From contig OW051471.1 in assembly GCA_932521025.1 (NCBI GenBank), positions 13,020,001 to 13,084,000 on the forward strand: a stretch of DNA of 64,000 nucleotides. The letters are read 5' to 3'. Positions 44,017-53,598 of this stretch are shown here, in pieces. Numbering within the stretch: position 1 is the first letter of the stretch; each line of letters opens with the position of its first letter. Under the pieces are notes generated by a model. That model was not told where the DNA came from. It worked only from the letters and a program-made list of their open reading frames with translations, and ran no database searches. The translations under genes were made by a program, and so were the position numbers. Source of the stretch: Oscheius onirici (lineage: Eukaryota; Nematoda; Chromadorea; Rhabditida; Rhabditidae).

Positions 44017-45841
44017 CAAACAGCAGCGCTTAAACAAAACTGTCCAAGCGCTATATTTCCAACCTTGCTTTGTCTAATTCCTTCAATTACAAAGTGAAAA
44101 TAATAATGAGTTGCAAGTTTCATCGAGAAAGGGTCGCAATATGCTGTCTGAAGCTGTCGAGGTAAGCGAGTATCTCCTCCTGTGTTGGAGCTCGCTCATC
44201 GGTTAACTCCTTGAAAGCCGTCATCTTGCTTCGAACGGCTTCACGCCGTGCAGCATCTCTGTTGGACAGCCTATGAGTCTCGGTTCCCTGTAAAAGTTAT
44301 CATAGAAAATCGAACCACTGGGTAGTGTTTACAAACTTTTACGCACAATTTACAAACTGTTTACCATGAGGATCTTTTTAGCAAGGTAGTATCTCTGAAA
44401 CTGATAATCTTGGAGAAATCCGAGAGTGTCGTCCACACGTGGCTGTTTTACTTTGTTGTGAAGCTTCTTTTCCAACTCACTGAAACGATTTTTTAACTGC
44501 TTATGAGTTTTGGAAAAGCCTTACCCATGGAAGTTTTCGGCGCAATTCGTCGTTCTGAAGACAAAAACCAGGTACTTGTTCGTCATGTCCTTGAATCTTC
44601 CCTCCGTTCCCCAGGTTTGGCCCAGTACTCGTCGAATTCTTCCATTTCTTCAAATCCGTGTTCGTTGCAGCGAAGCGGATTGTTCAAAACTCCACTTGCG
44701 GCGTGGTATTCCTAAATCTCTAGTGAGTCAAATATATATTGAAACATACTGGGTCGAGGAAGATAAGAGCTTTCCTTCTATCAACAGTCAATGAGATAAT
44801 TGGAATATCCAACATCTTCTTGGCTCCAAAAATTTCACGCGCCTTCCGGATGATCGCGCAGTGATAATGGTAGGAACATCCTTCTCTTAGACTATCTGAG
44901 AAGATCTGTAAAGTTATTTTGCATTTCTCTTATTTAACAGCCAAGATACCTCGGCAATAGCTTTAATTGTAGCTTGTTCGAAGTCGGACACAAATGGCAC
45001 CGGGTTCGAGAATCCTAGAGACATCAGATGAGTTCGAAATTTCTGTAATAGTCCTTTGTATGTAGCAGCCGTTTTGTTGGACACGAAGGCATGAAACACC
45101 GGTATGCTGTGGCCTGAATGAAAACTGTAAACAGTAAAAAAATTTCACACACCTGATTCAAGTCCTGCATGTATGGTCCACAACTGATTATTGCTTCCCA
45201 ATTCCGAAGGTTTCACGTTGTGTGAGCCGTCAACTATCCACTTTTGTATCTCTTATTTAACAGCCAAGATACCTGTAAAAACGCTAGTAAAGGATCCTGA
45301 GTACACCTACTTATGTCCATGCAAATCTTCGTCAAAACATCAGTATAGATGACGAGCTCGGTCTCTGAGCTGTGCCGAATGTAGGGGTGAAGTCCTTCGT
45401 CTCTGGTTTCAATAAGTACCCTAATCAAGAATACCTGCGGCTACTTGTCCTGTCTTCATCCGCTCTACGACCAGGTAGGTATAACTGTTTATTGTAAAAT
45501 TAGTCTTTTAGTCAAAAGAAATTTGGGAAATCTCCGGAGAGGCTCTCAATAAATGTGACCAGATCCATTTTCCGGATGGGAAGATCGGAGACGTCGGCTG
45601 TGGCATCATCATAGTAAGAGTCGACGGCAAACGTTTTGATACATTCTATAGACTCGACGAATAAAAAATGAAAGTTGTTGAATATACAGGCTTTATTACA
45701 AATAAACCGTCATTTAGAATATTTTCATAGAAGCTGCAGGGGGTGCAACTCATTATTATTTTCACTTTGTAATTGAAGGAATTAGTCAAAACAAGTTGGA
45801 AATATAGCGCTTGGACAGTTTTGTTTTAGCCCTGCTGTTTG
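44017..45841 (-). mobile_element. Mutator-like (MULE) DNA transposon with about 100-bp TIRs
   Basis: 44017 onward (CAAACAGCAG, AACAAAACTGTCCAAGCGCT, CAATTACAAAGTGAAAATAA) is repeated inverted at 45745-45841. The interior reads on minus as pieces of a MULE transposase. One is FHAFVSNKTAATYKGLLQKF followed by PFVSDFEQATIKAIAEV, which is the SDFE.A.I.A motif of the MULE DDE domain. Others are RRLIGC-like and C-terminal segments near 44300-44110. A second block, around 45430-45234, has TRDEGLHPYIRHSSETELVI. The word GGTATCTTGGCTGTTAAATA occurs twice (near 44950 and 45270), a local duplication. The coding region appears broken or intron-rich. Confidence 0.75.
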
Positions 45842-46323
45842 GGGGGGGGGAGATGTTTAGTCCCTGCTCCTGGGACTGGACATCCCCCCCCCTCTCCCTT
45901 TTGTGGTTTTCTTTTGACCCTGCTCTGATCCTGAAGCAGACCTAAAAGTTTGTTGGCACGTTTCCGACTGCCCAAAACTCCGAAATATCTACTTTTCAGC
46001 ATTTTGTAGCCATGCGACCTCTGCTCCATGAAATTGCAACATGTTCAATCATCATGCGCGCGAGAATGTGTGTATGCGAGAAAACCTCATGCGCTGTTGC
46101 CATGGCAGGGAAACGCGCGGCGGTTCTTGAGAGAGAAAGACCTGTCTTCGCACTCTGTAACCTGCGATTGTTGACAGCTGAAAAAAAGGGTCCTCACCTG
46201 CTTACCCTCAGTTCTCTCATGCCTACAGTAATCCATCCAGTCATAATCTCATCTCTACTTATAATTAATTAGGAGGAGGATTGAATCACTTCCTCCCCAG
46301 TTTTCGTCATGCCAAGTTCACAG

Positions 46324-46338
46324 GTCACCCTTGGCAAC
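46324..46338 (+). promoter_or_regulatory. candidate X-box (RFX/DAF-19 site)
   Basis: GTCACCCTTGGCAAC fits the X-box pattern RYYNYY-N(1-3)-RRNRAC. It lies about 860 bp upstream of the osm-3 start, which is farther than usual for worm X-boxes (generally within about 250 bp). Confidence 0.35.
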
Positions 46339-46730
46339 AAGCTCTTTTTCTGCTTGGACAACTTGCCTAGAAACAATTAACACAGCTCATTTCCGAACAG
46401 CCACTGGTTGACACCTCGTAGTAGTTTTGAAATGGCTTCCAACATAATCTTTCTGTTTTTCTTTGACATCATAAGATTATTCATTTCGGCGGGTAGGTGT
46501 CTGTAGTTTGACTTTCAGAACGCCTGTTTTGTACTTCTTTTTTTTTTATTTTCGTGAGCCAACTTTATGCTTCTTCTCATTCCTGAGCCTCGAGTTTTGA
46601 AAACTGTCTGCTCGAAACAAACTGAAATTATTTTTTGAACTGAAAACACCTGTTTACTTGAATATAGAAACAACTGCGTTTCTTTGACGTCAAGCAAAGC
46701 TTACTCACCTTGTCACTGCGAAAGGATAAG

Positions 46731-46760
46731 CCACAGACTCGACAGTTAGACAGTCATGTT
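46731..46760. repeat. dispersed repeat, isolated unit
   Basis: GCCACAGACTCGACAGTTAG followed by ACAGTCATGT; the only copy found outside 14.7-30.7 kb. Confidence 0.8.
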
Positions 46761-47196
46761 ATTTTACTGTCTCTCTTTAACTGTCTTTTTCCTATCTCTC
46801 TGTCTCTCTTACAGCCTTCAGCTCTAGTTCAGCATTAACGACTCCACAAAATTTAATCTTTTAGTAGGACTGGGCATTTGTTCAGACTCTAAGTTTGTTC
46901 TAATCTTGTCTAGACATTTTCCGCCCACAGAATGCTTTACCTTTTTTTCAGATTAACATTATCACGAAGTAGATTTGTGATGTGGTATAAGTCCGTGATG
47001 AATCTCTTGTTACCGATCTCTGTTCCAGTTCGATTAGTACAGATAGTTCCGTTCCAATCTCCAAAAGATTCTTTCAACCAATCTCCTAAATATTCTCCAG
47101 TTTCCTTCATAAAAATTTGCCTTCCGTTGTCACTCCTTTTCTTTTTCAAAATATCATTTCCTTCTCAAGCGCAACTAATTTCCCACAACTCAGTTT

Positions 47197-50100
47197 ATGG
47201 CTGAATGTGTTCGTGTAATTACAAGATGTCGGCCGATGAACGACAGGGAGAAAGGGCTCAATTCAAAGGTTATCTCGATTTTTGAGTTCCAAAAAAAACA
47301 ATGTTTTAGCCATGCGTGGAAATGGAATCTGCCACAGGGCAAGTGAGCCTGATAAGTGATGACGGTCCTCCCAAGCAGTTCACTTTCGATGGTGCCTATT
47401 ACATGGACTCTACGGGGGAGCAGATCTACAACGATATTGTTTTCCCGCTTGTCGAGGTTGAATAGGATTAGATTAGCCTAGAACGAGAAGGAAAATATTT
47501 AGAGCGTCATTGAAGGTTATAATGGCACCGTTTTCGCTTATGGACAGACTGGAGCAGGGAAAACGTTCTCAATGCAGGGTGAGAAAGCATAAGTCATTAT
47601 TATTAAAAAAAGCAACCAGCAAAGAGAGAGGTTTTTTGGAGTTTACAAAAACAGGGCAATACAAAAACGGGGCAATATTATTTTGGGTCAAAGGAAAACC
47701 CCAACACCGTCTGAACGAAGCTGAAAGTGACGTTGTTTGTGGTTTTCTTTTGACCCAAAATAATATTGCTCCGTTTTTGTATTGCCCTGTTTTTGTAAAC
47801 TCCAAACCGCCTCTCTCTTTGTTAATTTTTTTTTTAAATTCGGAACAACATAAGTCATTGAATAACAGAGTCAAGGAGACAGAGAGACAGGGGTTTAAAT
47901 AGAATATTTCCAGGTTTACCCGATGTTCCTCCACAAAGAGGAATCACCCCTCGGGTCTTCGACCACATCTTCATGGCCACATCAGTAACAGAATCCCAAA
48001 AGTTTCTGATTCATTGCAGTTATCTTGAGGTTTAGAAAATATGTATTGATAATAAAATTTGTTCAGATCTACAACGAAGAAGTCCGAGATCTTCTAGGAA
48101 CAGACAGGACGGTAAAGCTTGAAGTGAAGGAGAATGCTGATCGAGGAGTTTATGTTGCCGGACTGACTACCCATCTTTGTCATGACGTTAAAGCTTGTCA
48201 GAAAATGATGGAGCAAGGATTCAATAATCGACATGTTGGAGCTACGCTTATGAATAAGGTGACATTTTGGTCCACCAGCTTTTTTTCCAAACCGCTTTGG
48301 GTTAACCATACGTTTATAAGCACTGGTTTGTCATGACCCAAGATTTAGAAAAAACATCCAAAAATAGCGATTCATGAAGTACTTTTAAAACGTTTTCCTT
48401 TTTCAGGATTCATCAAGAAGCCATTCAATTTTCACTGTTTACGTCGAGTGCATAAACGAAAATACGGGCAATATCAGGACGGGAAAGTTGAATCTTGTGG
48501 ATCTGGCTGGAAGTGAAAGACAATCAAAAACCGGTTGGTTTCAAAGAGAAAAAAGAGATGTAAAGACCTTTAGGAGCTACGGGAGACAGGTTCAAAGAAG
48601 CGACAAAAATCAACTTGAGTCTCTCCGCACTGGGAAATGTCATCTCAGCCCTTGTGGATGGAAAAGCTAAGCATATTCCTTACAGGGACAGTAAGTTGAC
48701 TAGGTTATTGCAGGTAGGAGTAAAAAGAAATAGAAAATGTTTAGGGATTTAGGATTCGTTGGGTGGTAACACGAAAACTATTATGTTAGCTTGTATCTCA
48801 CCTTCGGACAACAATTATGATGAGACTCTTTCCACTTTGAGGAAAGTACAAAACAAAGCCTTACTCATTGTTATTTTAAGATATGCCAACAGGGCGAAGA
48901 ACATTAAGAACAAGCCGAAGATCAACGAGGATCCGAAAGATGCCCTTCTGCGGGAATACCAGCAAGAAATCGAGCGTCTCAAGGCGATGGTTTCGAATGG
49001 CGGCGTTGTTCCTACAGCTGCTTTCGATGTCGAGAACGAAAGGCAGAAGCTGAGAGAAGAGTTTGAGGAGGCAATGAACGAATTGAGGTAAAACATTCTC
49101 AATATTTTATACCAGCGAAATTTGTAGGTCGGAGGCTCAAAAAGAACAGCTGAGCAAGGCTCAACTTCAAGACGAACTATCACAACTCAAAAACGAGTAC
49201 GAGCGAGCCAACGCTGATCTGGACTCGTTGGGCAAGATTGATCCGAAAGAAGCAGCGAAAAAACTACAGCAGCTTCAAGAACAGTTTGTTGGTGGCGAGC
49301 AGGCTGGCAACGAGCAATTGAAACAGAGGAGGCTGAAGAAATTGAACGATGCCAGGACGAAGACTGAAAAACTTGCTGGTAATTGGCTCTTTTTAAGCAA
49401 AAAGAATTTTTTTAGCCGCTTTAAATGTCCACAAAGATGATCCTCTTCTGCAAGTTTATAGTTCCACCCAAGAAAAACTGGATGCAGTCAGCAAGGAACT
49501 GAAAAAGGAGCAGAATAGAGTAAGTTCCGGACTATGTTTAGCACATGAATTTCAGGTTCATGCACTCGAAAGCGAGATAGAAGATCTCCAGAGCGAATTC
49601 GAGCTGGATCGTCTGGACTACCTCGACACGATCAGGAAACAAGACCAGCAGCTGAAACTTCTTTCTCAGATCATGGACAAGATTCAGCCGATGATCAAAA
49701 AGGATTGTAACTACTACAATTTGGAGAAGGTTAAAAAGGACGCCATTTGGAGCGACGACGAGGGAAGATGGGTACTTCCGGAGATGAGCACAAACAAAAC
49801 TGTCCTGCCAAATGCAACGAATGGACTTGGACCCAAATCGGAAAGCTACAATCGGCTTCATGTGGAAGACGATGCAGTTGACACGACCAATTTGAGAAGG
49901 GTAAGTGATGCTTTGATGTTTTCTTTTTGAAAAGAAACATCTCTTTCTAGTAGTGTCTGTGGTGGATTCTGTTTATTTGTTATACACATATATTATATTT
50001 GACGCAAAAATTTGTGCAATTCTCCATATTTTAGTTTTGTTGAATTCCAAAAAGGAAGCTCTTCAAAAATTAAGTGCACCGCTAAGGCAAGCCAAAGCAT

Positions 50101-50636
50101 CACTTATCAAAATTACAGTTGAATCCAAAATTGATTAGATTTGTTGCCTCCCATCAGGGAAGCTTAACCAAAAAGTTAAGTGCATCGCAAGCTTTCACTT
50201 GCATCACTTTTCAGATTATGGCTCAGCCCTGAGCAAAAATGCGCAAGCTACCTCCGTCAACCAGTGAAAGCCGGATCCTAGGGCGACAGTCGTCGTAAAC
50301 GGCTGGTAGAAAGCATATAACAGAATAAAAGACAGTATTCATTATATTTCAGAGGCTTCTCAAAAGCGAGGAAGAAAACTCCTGGGGCAACTACTTTAAG
50401 CCGAACGTCAAGGGAAATGTCGCGGAGAAGTATAACAATGCCGGCAAAAAGAATGGTCAGTTCTGAATCAATCCCTGATGAACCCAAGTTCAGAAGTCCG
50501 AAGTTACTTCCCCAAGACACACCTCGACAGTCTGATGAAGGGGGTGATCTATATGGACGACATTTATGCTAACAAGCCAAAAATGGAAGCCAAGTCTCCA
50601 ATGAGACCGACGCGCCTTGATGCTATTCATCGATAG
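47197..50636 (+). CDS. osm-3: OSM-3 / KIF17 homodimeric kinesin-2
   Basis: Plus-end motor for intraflagellar transport in sensory cilia. The start at 47197 gives [20 protein letters not shown], matching the usual N-terminus. Motor signatures: P-loop [15 protein letters not shown], switch [15 protein letters not shown], switch [18 protein letters not shown], then [19 protein letters not shown] and [20 protein letters not shown] at the neck. A coiled coil ([71 protein letters not shown]) leads to a tail with [15 protein letters not shown] and a C-terminus near [12 protein letters not shown]. Nearly collinear with C. elegans OSM-3, about 700 residues. About 14 exons; one intron (47580-47915) holds a palindromic element and one near 49900-50350 is long. 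Confidence 0.95.
47588..47859. mobile_element. foldback element with 11-bp flanking direct repeats in an osm-3 intron
   Basis: CATAAGTCATT occurs at 47588-47598 and 47849-47859 as direct repeats. Between them are inverted arms of about 90 bp (AAAGAGAGAGG, TTTACAAAAACAGGGCAATA, CAATATTATTTTGGGTCAAA). The long duplication is more like Mutator- or hAT-type insertion than Tc1/mariner. There is no coding capacity; ORFs on each strand are mirror images. Confidence 0.85.
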
Positions 50637-51093
50637 AACGGGAAAAAATGACCAGTGATCAAGTTATATTGTGTATTGAAAGAAACAACCCGAGTGCCTG
50701 TGTAATGAAGAGAGATTAGTTGCAACTCTTTGGATCGCCTTTTTCTGTTTCGAATAGACGATAAGGAGTTCGTCCCGACCTCTCGTAGCAGTCTTAGGCG
50801 TTTTTCGACGAGTGTCCTCCAACAGCTCCCTCCGAAAAGTGGCCGCCTTCCTGAAAAGTGACTGGATTCAGAGTGACCTGTTCTTCGACGAGTGTCCTCC
50901 GACAGTTGCCTCTGAAAAGTGAGGATCATTAAATTCAGAGTCTGCAGTACTCTTCTGTATCTGGTCCCTGTCTCGTTATGTTTCTTTCTCTCTATTTTAA
51001 TCATTGAATTGCTGAAACAGACAGCTGATTAGTATTCAGCTCAGCCTCTAGAACTAATAAAACTGATGGGACATGCAAATTCCCCACGCTACG
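50637..51093. other. intergenic with a short tandem duplication
   Basis: TTCGACGAGTGTCCTCC followed by (A/G)ACAG(C/T)T(C/G)CCTC appears at about 50803 and again at about 50883, an 80-bp imperfect duplication. It holds the promoter of the transthyretin-like gene. Confidence 0.5.
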
Positions 51094-51569
51094 ATGAAGA
51101 TCTTCCTCGTCTTCTCCCTGTTATCTGTTGCTCTCGCAACGAAAGTCACTGTGAACTTGGCATTCAATTGCCAGTTCCGCGACCGGATCGGTGTTCATAT
51201 CCTTCTGAAGGAGGTTGGTCTAAGGCGTTTTTTGTACAGAAGTGTATAGAAAGATGCTATTTGGAATCCGGACGATAAATTGGCAGAGATTGGACCGACA
51301 GTTGTGAAGATTGGAGAGATGGTAACGATTACCGGCAAGGATGACAGCGATCCCGGAGGAAACTTTGAGTTCTATCTGCGGGTGGAACACACTTGTACTG
51401 TTGACGGAGAGTTGGCCAAGGTTTGCAAAGATTTCGTTCAAAAATAGTAATCCCCTTTCAGGGTGATTACTTTCTCCCCAATCCGGATGGAAAGACCACC
51501 GTTTGCTCAGAATACGATCCGGCCTGCAACTATAATTTGCATATTGACTTGATCACTTCTGACTTCTGA
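51094..51569 (+). CDS. transthyretin-like secreted protein 1
   Basis: Three exons (51094-51213, 51250-51420, 51462-51569) total 399 nt, 132 residues. MKIFLVFSLLSVALATKV is a signal peptide. The body follows the nematode transthyretin-like (DUF290) plan: a first strand with FNCQFRDRIGVHILL, NPDDKLAEIGPTVVK, an ITGKDDSDPGGNFEFYLRVE core and the HTC that follows it (matching the family's H-x-C after the third strand). The end has NPDGKTTVCSEYDPACNYNL. Members are abundant secreted worm proteins; one recognises apoptotic cells, but most have unknown ligands. Convergent with a paralogue 515 bp away. Confidence 0.8.
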
Positions 51570-52083
51570 ATACAGTTTTGGTTTTTTTACAAATTGCCTG
51601 AAACTTGGTTTTTCACGGATTTTCTTTCATTTTTCACGTTTGTAAACACGTTTAATCGATTCAGCTTGTAAAACAACCCCTTTGCCGTTCAGATTGGTCG
51701 AAAATATTCAGAAATAGAAAGAAAATTTTCGATGACGTCTTTTGAAGGGAAATCGCATTTTTCATGTTATTTTCAACCAATTTTCACGTCCAAGAGTTTT
51801 TTTACGCGCAGAACTCGATAAACATGCTTAAAAAAGAAAAAAAAAGCCGCCTAGAAAAGCGAAAAATAGAAGAAAAAAGGTGAAAAACGAACTGAACGAA
51901 CGGAGGCGCCTACTGCAGTACAATCAAAGTTTTTTCATGTGTAAATTTTTCATTTCCTCTTGTTCGAATCTTGTCAGGTTTAATTCTAAAATTAACAAAG
52001 CGGCAGACGGATAGGAAAACTTGTTAAAGACAGCTGTTTTTAATCTTAGCTGTTAATTGCGACAACAATCTCTTCTCTTCTAT
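51570..52083. other. region between convergent transthyretin-like genes, with a dispersed repeat
   Basis: About 51660-51940 is the inverted copy of the repeat at 11865-12105. Matching words include TTTATCGAGTTCTGCG, GAAAATAACATGAAAA and GGGGTTGTTTTACA on the opposite strand. Confidence 0.65.
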
Positions 52084-52558
52084 TCACCAATATTTAAGCA
52101 AATCAATGTCCACAGTATAGATGCAATAAACGTCATTCTCGTTGCAGATGTGGTCTTGTCCATCGGGGTTCTTGAACCAGTACTCGTGCTGAAAACCCCT
52201 ATATCTTTTGGCTGGCTTTACAAACCTCAATAATCTGACCGTTATGGGTACAAGTATTGTACGTCGTCAAGAAGGACTCAAAGCTTCCTCCAGGATCGCT
52301 GCTGTCTTCGCCTTCCAGGACCAACTGTTCGGTTATGTTCACCAGTCGGGGAGAAATCACAGTCAGTGTGTCGTCGGGAATAAAGGCTCCATCTTTCTGA
52401 AACTTTTTCTTACCCAATGTTACTTTTAAACCTACCTCTCTTAGGAAAACCTGTACTGCGAAACGATCCCAGAATGGACAGCGGTAGGTGACGTGAACTA
52501 TGACCTTTGTCGCTTGAGCAGCAGCTACCAGAATGATGAGAAGAAGGAAGATCTTCAT
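52084..52558 (-). CDS. transthyretin-like secreted protein 2
   Basis: Paralogue of the plus-strand gene, with the same intron positions. It has a signal peptide MKIFLLLIILVAAAQATKV, VTYRCPFWDRFAVQVFLRE, an intron, FIPDDTLTVISPRLV, LEGEDSSDPGGSFESFL, an NTCTHNGQIIE segment, an intron, and a last exon HEYWFKNPDGQDHICNENDV ending LLKYW at 52084. The DSDPGG/DSSDPGG and NPDG words align directly with the neighbour. The pair probably arose by inverted duplication. Confidence 0.78.
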
Positions 52559-53598
52559 CGAAATGTGGGGATTTCGTCATGTCTCATAGTATTTGTAGGC
52601 ACCAAAAAACGTTGAATATAAATTTTTTGTCTGCCTTGTTGTAACTAAAATGGCTGCCTCAAAGACGAGATGAACAATAGACCGTTCCAAGAACCTCATA
52701 GCCCAATAAAGTACACATTAATCGATTCAAATTCTTTATCTCTGGAGCACTTTAAAGGGACAGTCCCATTGTGTGTGAACATGTGATCAGGAGAAATCAG
52801 GCAACTTCGCGGCGGGACCCGCGACAGCTTCCATTTTTGCATTTTTAGGATGTTTATACTCGTTTTTTCGATTTTCACTTGTTTTCAATCGATTTATCGT
52901 CAAAAGTTACCCCTAAAACAAGTGGTGGAACGGTCAATTTTGTCGTTCTGTCTCTCCCTGAACTTTAGTTTTTTCCAAGTTCTCGAAGACATTATCCCCG
53001 ATAACACGTGCACAGATTAGCCTCGTTTCTAAAGCCGGAGGACGAGAGCTCCACCACACATCAACGTATTCCTAGCGAAACTTTGGACCCTCCCCTTTCT
53101 CTTTTCACACACACTTTTGGTCAATCACCCTTTACCTTATTTGCCAATGCTAATTTTCCTGCCGAAATGACCAGCTGTCCATCATATTAGTCGCCAGTTT
53201 AAAGCCAGGTGTGCGTAGATGACGTCACAAGACTCTTTGCCAGACCCATGCTCCAGCCGATTCTGCACTCAGCCGGCTAATAATCGGCACACGACTAGAG
53301 GCGAGAGAGAGGGAGCCCGATCGACTCGGCTCTTCATTATTTTGACCCCACCTCTTAAGCAATTTTGAGTCGCGTGTGCTCTCTCTCTTTATCCCCGTCC
53401 GTAAACAGCCCTCCCGCTCTAACTGAATCACGGCGGCAAAGCCCCTTTCAGGTCTCTAATGTTCTTTGCACAAAGACTCGCCTCTGAGAGTGCACTTCCC
53501 CGGATTTTATTTTCACAGTAGTCTTTATTCTCAGATATCTTCTTTCTCTTTTTTGGAAAACTTTAAATCTCCAGGTCCATGCGGCGAAGAAAGCGTCG
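52559..53598. other. intergenic upstream of the chloride channel gene
   Basis: No gene supported. The start context of the channel contains a seven-codon upstream ORF at 53578-53601 whose stop (ATGA) overlaps the channel's ATG. Confidence 0.45.

Larger units (their letters stand above)
45842..47196. other. upstream region of osm-3
   Basis: Contains G10 (45841-45850) and C9 (45884-45892) tracts facing each other, a candidate X-box at 46324-46338, and one dispersed repeat unit at 46731-46760. No protein gene is supported. Confidence 0.45.

Noticed and set aside
47510-47934. Mirror ORFs containing [17 protein letters not shown]
   Set aside because: Both come from the inverted arms of the foldback element in the osm-3 intron.
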